A stretch of DNA of 64,000 bases, taken from the NCBI RefSeq assembly GCF_026965535.1, contig NZ_CP114039.1, positions 5,642,001 through 5,706,000 of the forward strand, in the 5' to 3' direction. Of the stretch, positions 52,626 to 62,123 are shown one piece after another. Below the pieces are notes generated by a model. That model was not told the DNA's origin. It saw only the letters and a list, made by a program, of their open reading frames with translations, and did no database searches. A program made the position numbers and the translations under genes. The first letter of the stretch is position 1. Each line of letters opens with the position of its first letter. Origin of the DNA: Corallococcus sp. NCRR (GTDB lineage: Bacteria; Myxococcota; Myxococcia; Myxococcales; Myxococcaceae).

Positions 52626-53797
52626 AGGAGGTCTATGTCCTGGCCACCGAGCAGTCCGTGCCGCCCTCTCTTGACGCGCTGCGCGCGGTGTTCGCCACGG
52701 ACGAGGTGGAGTTCGTTCCGCACGAGGGCGACTGGGGCTTCACCGTGCGGGCGGACGGCTCGGAGGTGAAGGTGGTGCTCAAGCCCCTGAGCGACGGCCG
52801 TCCTCGCGTTCCCCAGGAGCTGTTCAGCGGCAGCCCGGAGGCCTTCGCTCGCGTGGAGAAGTCTCAGGCCTGCTATGCGTTCCTCCTGGAGCCGGGCGGC
52901 GCGCAGCCCACGCTGCCCGTCTTCGAGGCGCTGTGGACCGTGCGCACGCTGATGGAGCAGGCGCCGGGCGTGCTCGTGGACCTGACGGCGTTCAAGCTTC
53001 ACGAGCCCGAGGACGTGGTCGAGATCACCGAGCTGGACTTCGACATCCGCGACCACGTGCACCTGCACGCCATCGAGCTGGCGGAAGGGGACACGCCGCT
53101 GTGGGTGCACTCGCACGGGATGGAGAAGTTCGGCGCGCGCGACGTCGAAATCTTCCACCTGGGCGAGGGCGACCTGCTGGCCGCGGAGAGCTTCCTCCAC
53201 GAGCTGTGCACGGACCTGGCGTTCGCGCAGGGGCCGGCGCTGCGCTCGGAGGTGGCCACCAGCGAGGGGCAGAGCTTCACCCTGGTGCCATCGGAAGAAG
53301 CCCGCGCGAACCTGCTGGGCGTGCCGCTGGATGCCTTCGAGGGCCACGAGGGGCTGTTCCTCACGGTGGTGTCGCCCCTGGGCCGGCACAACACGGCGGA
53401 GCTCCTGGCGACGTACCGGGAGCGCTTCGCCAAGGAGCCGGCCGAGCAGACCCAGGCCATGCACGAGGAGGCGCAGGCGCTGCTGCCCGCGTTCCTGGCG
53501 CGCTTCCAGCGCAAGGGGTTGATGGAGCCCCTCACGTTCCTGGTGCGGGCCCCCTTCGAGACGCACCCGGAGGGCGAGGTGGTGGTGGAGAACCTGTGGC
53601 TGGAGGCGGTGACCCGGGACGAGGGCTCCGTCGTGGGCCGGCTGGTGGATGGCGCGGTGCACACCACGGAGTGGCGCAAGGGGGCCCACGTGGAGGTGGA
53701 GGAGAAGCAGATCAACGCCCTGGCCATCGCCCGGGAGGGCCGCGCGCTCAACGAGTCCGAGCTGCGCGCTCTTTTGAACGCCGAACGCCCCATGTAG
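52622..53797 (+). CDS. DUF2314-containing protein of unknown function
   Basis: 391 residues from a GTG that overlaps the kinase stop. Residues about 300-380 resemble the DUF2314 domain (PLTFLVRAPFETHPEGEVVV, LWLEAVTRDEGSVVGRLVDG, IREG-like IAREG). The first 290 residues are an acidic alpha/beta region with no signal peptide (VYVLATEQSVPPSLDALRAV; HVHLHAIELAEGDTPLWVHS) resembling DUF4261-like domains in character. No catalytic motif is evident. Coupling with the deoxynucleoside kinase may be incidental or may indicate a shared nucleotide-related function; I cannot tell. Confidence 0.75.
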   Translation: MKEVYVLATEQSVPPSLDALRAVFATDEVEFVPHEGDWGFTVRADGSEVKVVLKPLSDGRPRVPQELFSGSPEAFARVEKSQACYAFLLEPGGAQPTLPVFEALWTVRTLMEQAPGVLVDLTAFKLHEPEDVVEITELDFDIRDHVHLHAIELAEGDTPLWVHSHGMEKFGARDVEIFHLGEGDLLAAESFLHELCTDLAFAQGPALRSEVATSEGQSFTLVPSEEARANLLGVPLDAFEGHEGLFLTVVSPLGRHNTAELLATYRERFAKEPAEQTQAMHEEAQALLPAFLARFQRKGLMEPLTFLVRAPFETHPEGEVVVENLWLEAVTRDEGSVVGRLVDGAVHTTEWRKGAHVEVEEKQINALAIAREGRALNESELRALLNAERPM

Positions 53798-53863
53798 CGC
53801 CGCGCGTCCAACCCGACGCGTCTTGCGGGCGCCCCTCGGGGCACTGCTAGGCTGTTCGTCCGC

Positions 53864-55600
53864 ATGCCGGCATTGCTGCTGCTCACGGGCCCCTCGGCGG
53901 GGCGCCGGTACGAGGTCGTCTCCCAGCTGACCCTCGGCCGCAGCCCCTCCTGCGACATCCCGCTGGAAGACGACCAGGTGTCGCGCCGCCACGCGCAGCT
54001 GTTCCTGGACACCGTCGCGGGACAGGTGCGGCTGCGCGACCTGGGCTCCACCAACGGCACGCTGCTCAACGGGCAGCGGCTGGCGCTCCAGGAAGAGGCG
54101 GTGCTGCGGCCGGGTGACCGGATGCGCGTGGGCGCCACCATCGCGGTCTATGAGCCGCCGCCGGTGTCCATCGTCGACGAGCCCTCTGGCGTGGTCGCTC
54201 CGGAGCCGGAGCACGTGCCCATCGAGGAGGTGCTGCCGCACGTGGGCGCGGCCGCGGCGATGTACTCGGCGGGGACGGCGCTGCTGGGGGCCACCAGCGA
54301 GGCCATGGTGCTGCGGCGGCTGTCGGAGGAGACGGTGCACGCGCTCAACGCGGACCGCGCCGCGGCGCTCCTGAGCGGGCCGGAGGGGCTTCGCACGGCG
54401 GCGGTGTCCGGCGCTGCTTCCGTGGAGGTGCCTCGCTCGCTGGTGCAGGCGGCGCTGGAGCGCAAGGAATTGGGGCGGACGGACACGGCGCTGTGCTCGC
54501 CGCTGGTGGCTTCGGGTGGGATGCCGTTCGGCGTGCTGTACGTGGAGCGCGAGGAGTCGCCGTTCACCGAGGGTGAGGGGCAACTGCTCGCATCGCTGGG
54601 GCGCCTGGGCGGCGAGGCCTATACGGCGGTGCGCTCGCGCGGTGAAGCGGAGGCCGCGGAGACGCCGTGGGTGACGCCGCTGGGAACATCGCGGGCGTTC
54701 CGGGGCGTGGTGGAGGAGGCGCGGCGTGCGGCGGGCAGCGCCGCCCCGGTGGTGCTGTACGGCGAGCCGGGCACGGGCAAGGCGCTGCTCGCGCACTTCA
54801 TCCACGGGAAGTCTCCGCGCGCGCTGGGGCCCTGGGTGACGGTGGAGTGCCGCCAGTCCCTGGAAGCCGTGGAGGTGGCGCTCTTCGGCCGTGCGGGCGC
54901 GCCCGGCCAGCCCCCGGTGACGTCCGCGGTGCTGCGCGCGGACGCGGGCACGCTGCTGCTTCGCCACGTGGAAGCGCTGCCCCGTCCGGCGGCGGAGCGG
55001 CTGGCGCGGATGCTGGCCCGTCGCGCGGCTCCGGCACGGCAGGGCGGAGAAGAGCCGGTGGACGTGCGCATCGTCGCCACCAGTGCTTCACCGGTGTCGC
55101 GGCTCGCGTCCCGGGGAGAGTTCGACGCGGCGCTGGCCCGGGGGCTCACGGGCTTCGAGCTGGAGGTCCCACCCCTGCGGGAGCGGCGAGGGGACGTGCC
55201 GGTACTGCTGGAGCACTTCGCGCTGCGCGGAGCCCGGCAGGGCGGGCGGGAGGCGCCAGTGCTGGGACCGGAGGCCCGGCGCCTCCTGGCCGAGTATCCG
55301 TGGCCGCAGAACGTGCGCGAGCTGGAGTTGGTCGCGGAGCGGCTGGGGCGCGTGTACGCGGCGGGTCACGTGGGCATCCCGCAGCTGCCTCCGGAGGTGC
55401 GCGAGGGCGCGGTGGGGCAGGCGCCCCGCACGTTGCAGGAGCAGGTGGCCCGGCTGGAGCGTGACGCCATCGCGGAGGCGCTTCGCGAGTCCGGCTGGAA
55501 GAAGGTCCGCGCGGCGGAGCTCCTGGGCATCAGCCGGCCCACGCTCGACCGGAAGATGGAGGAGTACGGGCTGACGCTGGAGCGGGGGACTCGCGGCTGA
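53864..55600 (+). CDS. FHA-GAF-AAA+ regulator of the sigma54-activator family, lacking GAFTGA and Walker B residues
   Basis: 578 residues. An FHA domain (about 1-95; LGRSPSCDIPLEDDQVSRRH, DLGSTNGTLLNG) binds phospho-Thr. A GAF-like domain follows (about 125-255). The AAA+ domain has Walker A GEPGTGKALL (about 300), but the GAFTGA loop that contacts sigma54 is missing (after ALFGRAGA comes PGQPPVTSAV). Walker B, usually LFLDE, reads LLLRHVE. The C-terminus has a Fis-like HTH (ELLGISRPTLDRKMEEYGL). It is therefore unlikely to be a normal ATP-driven sigma54 activator and may act as a DNA-binding or signalling protein. Kinase signalling through FHA is an inference. Confidence 0.87.
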   Translation: MPALLLLTGPSAGRRYEVVSQLTLGRSPSCDIPLEDDQVSRRHAQLFLDTVAGQVRLRDLGSTNGTLLNGQRLALQEEAVLRPGDRMRVGATIAVYEPPPVSIVDEPSGVVAPEPEHVPIEEVLPHVGAAAAMYSAGTALLGATSEAMVLRRLSEETVHALNADRAAALLSGPEGLRTAAVSGAASVEVPRSLVQAALERKELGRTDTALCSPLVASGGMPFGVLYVEREESPFTEGEGQLLASLGRLGGEAYTAVRSRGEAEAAETPWVTPLGTSRAFRGVVEEARRAAGSAAPVVLYGEPGTGKALLAHFIHGKSPRALGPWVTVECRQSLEAVEVALFGRAGAPGQPPVTSAVLRADAGTLLLRHVEALPRPAAERLARMLARRAAPARQGGEEPVDVRIVATSASPVSRLASRGEFDAALARGLTGFELEVPPLRERRGDVPVLLEHFALRGARQGGREAPVLGPEARRLLAEYPWPQNVRELELVAERLGRVYAAGHVGIPQLPPEVREGAVGQAPRTLQEQVARLERDAIAEALRESGWKKVRAAELLGISRPTLDRKMEEYGLTLERGTRG

Positions 55601-55606
55601 GCGCGG

Positions 55607-56533
55607 TCAGGCCTTCGTGATGGCGCTGTCCTTGCGGCGGCTGATCAACACGCCCGTGAGGATGAGCGCCGCGCCGAGCACCTGGAGCAGGGTGGGGCGC
55701 TCACCGCGGACGGCCCAGGCGGTGAGGGCGGCCACCACGGGGATGCCGGTGCCATAGAGCGTCGTGCGGTTGGTGCCCACCTGCTGCACGCTGCGGAACC
55801 ATACGAAGTACGCGAGCACCAGCGGCACCAGCGCCGAATACACGAGCGCGACCCAGCCCGCGGCGCTCACGCGCGACGCGTCCATCCCGACGACCTGGGA
55901 CGCGCCGGCCAGCACGACCCCCGGGGCTCCCGTGAGCATGGTGATGGCGGTGACGCGCAGCGCGGAGATGCCCTCTCCCACGGCCCGCGTGCCCACCGTG
56001 TAGATGGCCCAGCACAGCGAGCTGCCGACGATCAGCGCATCGCCCGTCCACGTCGCCGCGCCCAGGTTCGGGCCTCGTGCACCGACGACCAGCAGCGTGC
56101 CCACCACCGCCAGCGAGAGCCCCGCGACGACCGGGCGCCGCAGCCGTTCGATGCCCAGCGCGGCTCCAAGCGCCGCCGTCACCACCGGGCTCACCGCCGT
56201 GAGCATGCCGCTGTTGGCCGCCGTGGTCCGGGCGAGCCCTTCGATGAAGCACAGCTGGTACAGCGTGTTGCCCACGAACCCCAGCGCGGTGAGCCGCAGG
56301 AACGCCTTCCACGGCATCGGCTTGTGGCCCTCCACCGCGAGCAACACGAGCCCCATCGCGAGCGCGGCGAGCCCGAAGCGCAGCGACATGAAGGCCCGCG
56401 CCGGCATGCCCTCCAGGGCGTCCTTCACCAGGGTGTAGTTCGTCCCCCAGACGACCACGACGGCGATCATCGCCAGGTCGGAGGCGGAGAGGAGACGGGC
56501 AGGCGCTGCGACCGCGGGCGACGAGGTGCTCAC
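55607..56533 (-). CDS. EamA/DMT-family transporter
   Basis: 308 residues from a GTG with ten predicted membrane helices in two homologous halves, the drug/metabolite transporter layout. VVWGTNYTLVKDALEGMPAR and the second-half GSSLCWAIYTVGTRAVGEG are the paired EamA signatures. Likely substrate is a small metabolite or amino acid for export; not determinable. The C-terminus (RRKDSAITKA) is cytoplasmic. It converges on the FHA regulator with a 6 nt gap and diverges from psuG. Confidence 0.88.
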   Translation of the reverse strand: MSTSSPAVAAPARLLSASDLAMIAVVVVWGTNYTLVKDALEGMPARAFMSLRFGLAALAMGLVLLAVEGHKPMPWKAFLRLTALGFVGNTLYQLCFIEGLARTTAANSGMLTAVSPVVTAALGAALGIERLRRPVVAGLSLAVVGTLLVVGARGPNLGAATWTGDALIVGSSLCWAIYTVGTRAVGEGISALRVTAITMLTGAPGVVLAGASQVVGMDASRVSAAGWVALVYSALVPLVLAYFVWFRSVQQVGTNRTTLYGTGIPVVAALTAWAVRGERPTLLQVLGAALILTGVLISRRKDSAITKA

Positions 56534-56705
56534 GGCGGCGGGGCATAGGGCGGCGCGGGTCCGGATGCAACCGACGGGGCTGCAATGAACGCACAGGCCC
56601 GCACCGCTGCCCTGTCAGGTGACACGCACGCGCGGTGCTCCGGGCCGACGTTTCCCCACGCCCGTGCTTGTCCGGCCGCCCGGGCCGTGGCGTAAATGCC
56701 CGCCC

Positions 56706-57623
56706 ATGGACTTCCGTTATTCGGACGAGGTGCGGCGCGCGAAGGACTCCGGGCAGCCGCTGGTGGCGCTGGAGACGAGCGTCGTCGCGCAGGGCCTGCC
56801 GTACCCCGACAACCTGGCCGCCGCTCGCGCGTGCGAGGAGGCCGTGCGCCGCGCTGGCGCCGTGCCCGCGCCCATCGCGCTCGTGGACGGCGAGGTGTGG
56901 ATTGGCCTGGAGGACGCCACGCTGCGCCGCCTGGCCGAGGGCAAGGAGAAGCTGCTCAAGGTGGGCTCGCGCGACCTGGCCGTGGCGGTGGCCACCCGCT
57001 CCAGCGGCGGCACCACGGTGAGCGCCACGTGCGAGCTGGCCGCGGCGGCGGGCATCCGCGTCTTCTCCACCGGTGGCATCGGCGGCGTGCACCGGGGCGC
57101 TTCCGAGCACTGGGACATCTCGCAGGACATCGCGGCCCTGTCGCGCTACCCCGTCGCCGTGGTGTGCGCGGGCGCCAAGTCCGTGTTGGATCTGCCCAAG
57201 ACCATGGAGCTGTTGGAGACGGCGGGCGTGCCCGTCATCGGCGTGGGCACGAACGAGCTGCCGTCCTTCTACAGCCGCGAGTCCGGCCTCTCCCTGGAGC
57301 ACCGCGCGGACGACGCGGAGACCGCCGCGCGCATCGCCCACGCTCGCTTCGAGATGCTGGGGCAGGGCGGCGTGCTCTACACGGTGCCGCCTCCGGTGGA
57401 GGCCGCGCTGCCCCGCAACGACGTGGAGCTGCACATCGCGTCGGCGCTGGCGGACGCGGACCGGCAGGGCGTGCGCGGCAAGGCCGTGACGCCGTTCCTC
57501 CTGGGCGAGATGGCGAAGCGCACCGGGGGCAAGACGCTCAAGACGAACCTGGCGCTTTTGGAGAACAACGCGCGCTTCGCGGGGGCGCTGGCCGTGGCCT
57601 ACGCCCGCCTCGCGAAGCGCTGA
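56706..57623 (+). CDS. psuG: Pseudouridine-5'-phosphate glycosidase
   Basis: 305 residues. It splits pseudouridine 5'-phosphate to uracil and ribose 5-phosphate in nucleoside catabolism. ALETSVVAQGLPYPDN, GSRDLAVAVATRSSGGTTVS (catalytic Lys just before), FSTGGIGGVHRGA, WDISQDIAAL and PVIGVGTNELPSFYSRESGL are strong signatures. The kinase partner psuK is absent from the flanks, so the substrate phosphate must come from elsewhere. It converges with the GAF reductase gene (16 nt gap). Confidence 0.92.
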   Translation: MDFRYSDEVRRAKDSGQPLVALETSVVAQGLPYPDNLAAARACEEAVRRAGAVPAPIALVDGEVWIGLEDATLRRLAEGKEKLLKVGSRDLAVAVATRSSGGTTVSATCELAAAAGIRVFSTGGIGGVHRGASEHWDISQDIAALSRYPVAVVCAGAKSVLDLPKTMELLETAGVPVIGVGTNELPSFYSRESGLSLEHRADDAETAARIAHARFEMLGQGGVLYTVPPPVEAALPRNDVELHIASALADADRQGVRGKAVTPFLLGEMAKRTGGKTLKTNLALLENNARFAGALAVAYARLAKR

Positions 57624-57639
57624 ACGCCGCGGACGGCGC

Positions 57640-58134
57640 TCAGGCCGTGCGGTGCTGGAACCAGGACATCAGGTCTTCCAGCGCCGCGCGGTCCACGTCG
57701 TCGAAGGTGTTCTTGTGCTCGGAGTCGATGTCGAGCACCGCGATGAGCTCGCGGTTTCGCCCGTACACCGGCACCACGATTTCAGACGCGGAGCGCCCGT
57801 CGCAGGTGATGTGGCCCGGGAACGCGTGCACGTCCGGCACCACCACCGTCTCACCCTTTGCCGCGGACGTGCCGCACACGCCCTTGCCGAAGGTGATCTC
57901 CAGGCACCCGAGCGTCCCCTGGTAGGGGCCCACGCGCAGCAGCTTCCCGGGCGTCACCACCCGGTAGAAGCCGGTCCACAGGTGGCCGAAGGCGTTGTGC
58001 AGCAGGCAGCTCATCGTCGCCATCGCGCAGATGTCGTCATCCACGCCTTCGAGGATGGCGAGCGCGTGGGTCGTCAGCTCCGCGTATGCCTCGGTCTTGG
58101 GCTGACCGCGCAGATCCAGGGTGACTTCGGCCAT
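57640..58134 (-). CDS. Free methionine-(R)-sulfoxide reductase (GAF-type fRMsr)
   Basis: 164 residues, a single GAF domain. All three catalytic Cys of the fRMsr family are present in the expected pattern: LGCLEITFGKGVCGTSAA and PGHITCDGRSASEIVVP, with the substrate-binding VLDIDSEHKNTFDDVD. It reduces free Met-R-sulfoxide with thioredoxin. No signal peptide, so cytoplasmic. It diverges from the sirtuin gene with 75 nt between them. Confidence 0.9.
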   Translation of the reverse strand: MAEVTLDLRGQPKTEAYAELTTHALAILEGVDDDICAMATMSCLLHNAFGHLWTGFYRVVTPGKLLRVGPYQGTLGCLEITFGKGVCGTSAAKGETVVVPDVHAFPGHITCDGRSASEIVVPVYGRNRELIAVLDIDSEHKNTFDDVDRAALEDLMSWFQHRTA

Positions 58135-58209
58135 GATGGGATCCTCTGTCAGGAATTACGACCCGCCCCTTCTAACAACCCCCGTGCCGGCTGGCACTCT
58201 GGAGGTCGT

Positions 58210-58941
58210 GTGGAACCGCTCGTCCTGGATTCGAAAACCCGCCTGCTCGTCCTCACCGGCGCCGGAGTCTCCGCGGAGAGCGGGGTGCCCACCTTCCGGG
58301 GCATGAACGGGCTCTGGGAGAACCACCCCGTGGAGGCGGTGGCATCCCCGCAGGGCTTCGAGTCGAACCCCGCGCTCGTCTGGCGCTTCTACTCGCAGCG
58401 CCGGGCGGGGGCCGCGGACGTGAAGCCCAACCCGGGCCACGACGCGCTGGTGCACTGGGAGCAGCACCTGGGGGACCGCTTCCTCCTGGCCACGCAGAAC
58501 GTGGACGGCCTGCACACGAAGGCGGGCAGCCAGCGCGTGGTGGACATGCACGGCAACCTCTTCCGCACGAAGTGCGCGGACTGCCAGCGCGCGCCCTTCG
58601 CGGACACCACCGTGCATCCGTCGGGCACCGTGCCGAAGTGCGACAGCTGCGGGGGCCGGCTGCGGCCGGACATCGTCTGGTTCGGGGAGATGCTGGACCC
58701 CAAGGACCTGGCGCGCATTGGCGACTTCATCACGCGCGACGACGGCACGCGGCTGGTGTTCCTGGCCGCGGGCACGTCCGGAGCGGTATGGCCCGCGGCG
58801 GGCATCGTGGACGAGGTGCGCTCCGTGCGCGGGGATACGTGGCTCGTGAACTATGAGTCCGCCGCGAACACGGAGCGCTTCCATCACTTCGTCCAGGGAA
58901 TGAGCGGACAGGTGCTGCCCACCCTGGCGAAGCTCGCCTAA
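58210..58941 (+). CDS. NAD-dependent protein deacylase, sirtuin family
   Basis: 243 residues from a GTG just after GGAGG. GAGVSAESGVPTFRG binds NAD; ATQNVDGLH and the catalytic His in VDMHGNLFRTKC follow. The zinc site is C-x2-C (CADC) and C-x2-C (CDSC). WRFYSQRR carries the Tyr-x2-Arg of class III sirtuins, which favours succinyl/malonyl-lysine removal as in CobB/SIRT5 (inference). Alternative starts are limited because no Met/Val lies upstream near this site. Confidence 0.91.
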   Translation: MEPLVLDSKTRLLVLTGAGVSAESGVPTFRGMNGLWENHPVEAVASPQGFESNPALVWRFYSQRRAGAADVKPNPGHDALVHWEQHLGDRFLLATQNVDGLHTKAGSQRVVDMHGNLFRTKCADCQRAPFADTTVHPSGTVPKCDSCGGRLRPDIVWFGEMLDPKDLARIGDFITRDDGTRLVFLAAGTSGAVWPAAGIVDEVRSVRGDTWLVNYESAANTERFHHFVQGMSGQVLPTLAKLA

Positions 58942-58994
58942 GCCGTCAAGCGAGATAAATCCGCCCGCCTTGTTACTCCGGGTATGCTCTGGGA

Positions 58995-61900
58995 ATGTTA
59001 TTTTCCAGCCATGCCCGGAATCCCGGGGCGGATGCCTCTGTCGGCACCGAAGCCCTCGACGCGATTCTTCAGGGCGACCCGGTGGGCGCCTACGTCCTCC
59101 TGGATGAAGACACGCGTGCCCGGTACCGGGCGGCCTGTCTGGAGATGGCGCTCGCGTCAGGGAAGTCACCCGCCCAGGTCGCGAGCGCGGCGGTCCAGTG
59201 GAGCGGGGAACGCCCGGTGGTGGATCCCCGGGACCGTCACGTGGGTGAGGTCCTGCTCTCTACCGGGCGGCGGGAGTTGGAGGTCCGGCTCGGGTGCCGG
59301 ATTCCGGCGAAGACGCGCGTCGCACGTTGGATGTCGCGACACGCGGGGCCCCTCTATGTCGGCACCTTCTGTCTGCTGACGCTGCTCACGCTGGTGCAGG
59401 TGGAGCGCATGCTCGCGGCGAGCGGCGTCGTGCTCCTGGAGCGGCTGATCCTGGTGGGGCTGCTCATCCTCCCGGTCCTCGCGCTCCTCCAGGAGATCAT
59501 CAACGTCGTGGTGTGGCGCCTGTGCGCGGAGCCGCCGCCGCTCCCCCGGCTGGATCCGGACCGGGTCCTCACCCCTGAGACGCGCACCCTGGTGGTCACG
59601 CCCCTGCTCGTGACACGCCTGGAGGACATCGACGCCCAGTTGCGGCGGATGGAGCTCAACTACCAGGGCAATGTTTCACCGGAGCTCTTCTTCGCGCTGC
59701 TGACCGACTTCCCCGATGCGCAAGCGAAGGACCTGCCTGGGGAGCAGGATTTGTTGCAGCACCTGGAGCGTGGCATCCAGGCACTCAACGCGCGGCAGGG
59801 GGCCTCCAACGCGCCGCGCTTCTTCCTCCTTCATCGCGAACGCCGCTGGAATCCGGTGGCGCGCCGTTGGATGGGCTGGGAGCGCAAGCGCGGCAAGCTG
59901 GAGGAACTCAATCGCTTGCTGCTTGGAGCGGCGGACACGAGTTACGTGGCGCCCGTGCCCCAGGTGCTACGCTCGGTCCGTTATGTGATTACTCTGGACG
60001 CGGACACCCAGTTGCTGCCCGGCACCGCGGCGCAACTGGTCGCCGTCCTCCACCATCCGTTGAACCAGGCCCGGTTCGCGGCGGACGGGCAGCGGGTCGT
60101 GTCTGGCTATTCGATGATCCAACCCGCGATGGAGAGTGAGCCCACGAAGTCCGCGTGGAGCGCGTCGCGTCACCCGAAGATGTCCATCCTCCGCAGGAAG
60201 CCGAAGCAGCGCTCCACCTTGAGCCAGAGTGCCTTCGGCGTGGACGACTTCGTCGGCAAGGGCATCTACGACGTCAAGGCCTTCTCCCGAGCCCTGGAAG
60301 GACGCATCCCGGAGAACCTCGTCCTCAGCCACGACAAGCTGGAGGGAAAGTTCTCGCGCGTCGCCTTCGCGCCAGAAATCCTGCTGTTCGAAGCACGGCA
60401 GTCCGACCTCGCGAATGACGCGCGCGTCTGGCACCGCTGGACTCGCGGCGACTGGCAGTTGCTGCCCTGGCTGCTGCCGTGGGTCCCGGCCCATGGAGGC
60501 CGTTGGGTGTCCAATCCGCTGAGCGTCCTCGACCGGTGGAAGATCCTCGCGGACATGCGCTACAGCCTGAACCTGCCTGCGTTCCTGGTCCTGCTGACCT
60601 ACGGGTGGGCGTGTGCTCCCGGTGGCGGCAGTCCCTGGGCCTGGACGCTGGGCGGCGTGTTGTATCTCTGCCGCCGCTCACTGCTCTTCTTCGTCTCGGT
60701 CGTGTCGCGCAGGCTCTTGAACCACGCCTCCGCGCTTCAGCGCATGCGGGCCTTCGCGGCGGGGGGCTTCCAGACCGTGCTGTTCGCTGGAATGGAGTTG
60801 GCGAGCACGCTCCCGTTGGCTGGCATCAACCTGGATGCGATCCTCCGCGCCCTCTACCGGCTCGGCGTCGACCGGTCCCGGAGCCTCGAGTGGACCACGA
60901 ACTCCCAGTCGAGCCGTGAGGTGCACGGCCGCTCCTCGCTGATGCTCCCCGAACTCTGGCGGGCCGCGGGGCTGGCGCTGCTCATCGCGGGTACGCTCGC
61001 CTTGAAGAACCCGGGCGCGCTTCCGTGGGCGGCGCCGGTGCTCGTCTCATGGATTCCCATGGTGTTCCTCGTCCGCCGGAGCCGGGCCCCTTCCTCGACG
61101 GAGGATGGCGCGACGGCGGAGCTGCGGGCGCTGGCACGACAGTGCTGGGCGCTCCATGAACAGCACGCCTCACGTGTGGCGCCCTCTCCGGACGGCGTCG
61201 CGGAGCTCACCCCCGTCGACGCGGCCCTCGGGTTGCTGACGCCGTTGAGCGCGTATCACCTGGGCTGCCTGGAGGCGCCGGAGCTGGAGCCGAGGCTCGC
61301 GGAGGCCCTGGCCCTCATCGAGTCGCTGGAGCGCTTCCGGGGGCATCTGTACGCCCGCTATGACGCCCGGACGCGGCGTCCACTCGAACCTGCGTCCATC
61401 TCCACCTCGGAGAGCGGGATGCTGGCCGCGGCGCTCCTGTCCATCGAGAGCGCTCTGCACGCGATGCGCCTCGCGGGCCGGGCGTCAGCGGTGTCCCTGG
61501 ATGAGGGAGGCGCTGCGCGCCTGGAGGCCCTGGAGGGCCGGGCGCACGTGCTTCGGGAGGCCATGGACTTCACCTTCCTCCATGACGCGTCCATGGGCCT
61601 GTTCCACGTTGGATACGACGTGGCGGCGCGCACTCCCTCCGCCGGTCACCACGACGAGCTCGCCTCGGCGGGTCTCCTGGCGGGCTTCATCGCGGTGGCC
61701 CAGCGGCAGGTGCCCCTGCGCCACTGGCGCGCGCTGCTGGAGTCGCACATGCGGGTCCGCGCTCCTGGGACAGCGCGGGCCCCTCCACCGGCGGACGAGC
61801 AGCTGTCGCCCTTCGTGTTCCTCGACTCGCCCCCGGCGACGCTGTTGGGGGACGCGGCACGCTCGGGCGTGGACGCGAGGCTCGAGGCGGAAACGCCTGT

Positions 61901-62123
61901 CCATGTCCAGGCGCTCACGCTGCGCTTCAACGCCCGGGATGCGGGAGCTCGCCTCCAGCGGAGCTTGAGCGCCCTGCCGGAGGTCCCGCGCCGTTCCCTG
62001 GGCATGGCCCTGCTGGCACTGACCAACGCCGCGTGTGACGACATCCTGGTCCAGCAGTTCCACCAGCATTGGCGGACCGCCTGGCTCGAGGCACTGGTGT
62101 ACGAGACGAAGGAGGCGCCATGA
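58995..62123 (+). CDS. Cyclic beta-glucan synthase-like protein (NdvB GT84-type), short form
   Basis: 1042 residues. The N-terminus has two membrane helices (about 120-165). A GT84-like domain spans about 190-480: WMGWERKRGKLEELNRLL, YVITLDADTQLLPG (DxD-like) and LSHDKLEGKF, characteristic of NdvB cyclic beta-1,2-glucan synthases. More membrane helices follow (FLVLLTYGWACAPGG and after). The C-terminal half (about 710-1035) resembles part of the glucoamylase-like region, but NdvB proteins are usually over 2,800 residues, so the phosphorylase-type C-terminus is missing. It may make a linear or differently sized glucan. A rare TTA codon is second. Its TGA overlaps the ATG of the ABC exporter. 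Confidence 0.82.
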   Translation: MLFSSHARNPGADASVGTEALDAILQGDPVGAYVLLDEDTRARYRAACLEMALASGKSPAQVASAAVQWSGERPVVDPRDRHVGEVLLSTGRRELEVRLGCRIPAKTRVARWMSRHAGPLYVGTFCLLTLLTLVQVERMLAASGVVLLERLILVGLLILPVLALLQEIINVVVWRLCAEPPPLPRLDPDRVLTPETRTLVVTPLLVTRLEDIDAQLRRMELNYQGNVSPELFFALLTDFPDAQAKDLPGEQDLLQHLERGIQALNARQGASNAPRFFLLHRERRWNPVARRWMGWERKRGKLEELNRLLLGAADTSYVAPVPQVLRSVRYVITLDADTQLLPGTAAQLVAVLHHPLNQARFAADGQRVVSGYSMIQPAMESEPTKSAWSASRHPKMSILRRKPKQRSTLSQSAFGVDDFVGKGIYDVKAFSRALEGRIPENLVLSHDKLEGKFSRVAFAPEILLFEARQSDLANDARVWHRWTRGDWQLLPWLLPWVPAHGGRWVSNPLSVLDRWKILADMRYSLNLPAFLVLLTYGWACAPGGGSPWAWTLGGVLYLCRRSLLFFVSVVSRRLLNHASALQRMRAFAAGGFQTVLFAGMELASTLPLAGINLDAILRALYRLGVDRSRSLEWTTNSQSSREVHGRSSLMLPELWRAAGLALLIAGTLALKNPGALPWAAPVLVSWIPMVFLVRRSRAPSSTEDGATAELRALARQCWALHEQHASRVAPSPDGVAELTPVDAALGLLTPLSAYHLGCLEAPELEPRLAEALALIESLERFRGHLYARYDARTRRPLEPASISTSESGMLAAALLSIESALHAMRLAGRASAVSLDEGGAARLEALEGRAHVLREAMDFTFLHDASMGLFHVGYDVAARTPSAGHHDELASAGLLAGFIAVAQRQVPLRHWRALLESHMRVRAPGTARAPPPADEQLSPFVFLDSPPATLLGDAARSGVDARLEAETPVHVQALTLRFNARDAGARLQRSLSALPEVPRRSLGMALLALTNAACDDILVQQFHQHWRTAWLEALVYETKEAP

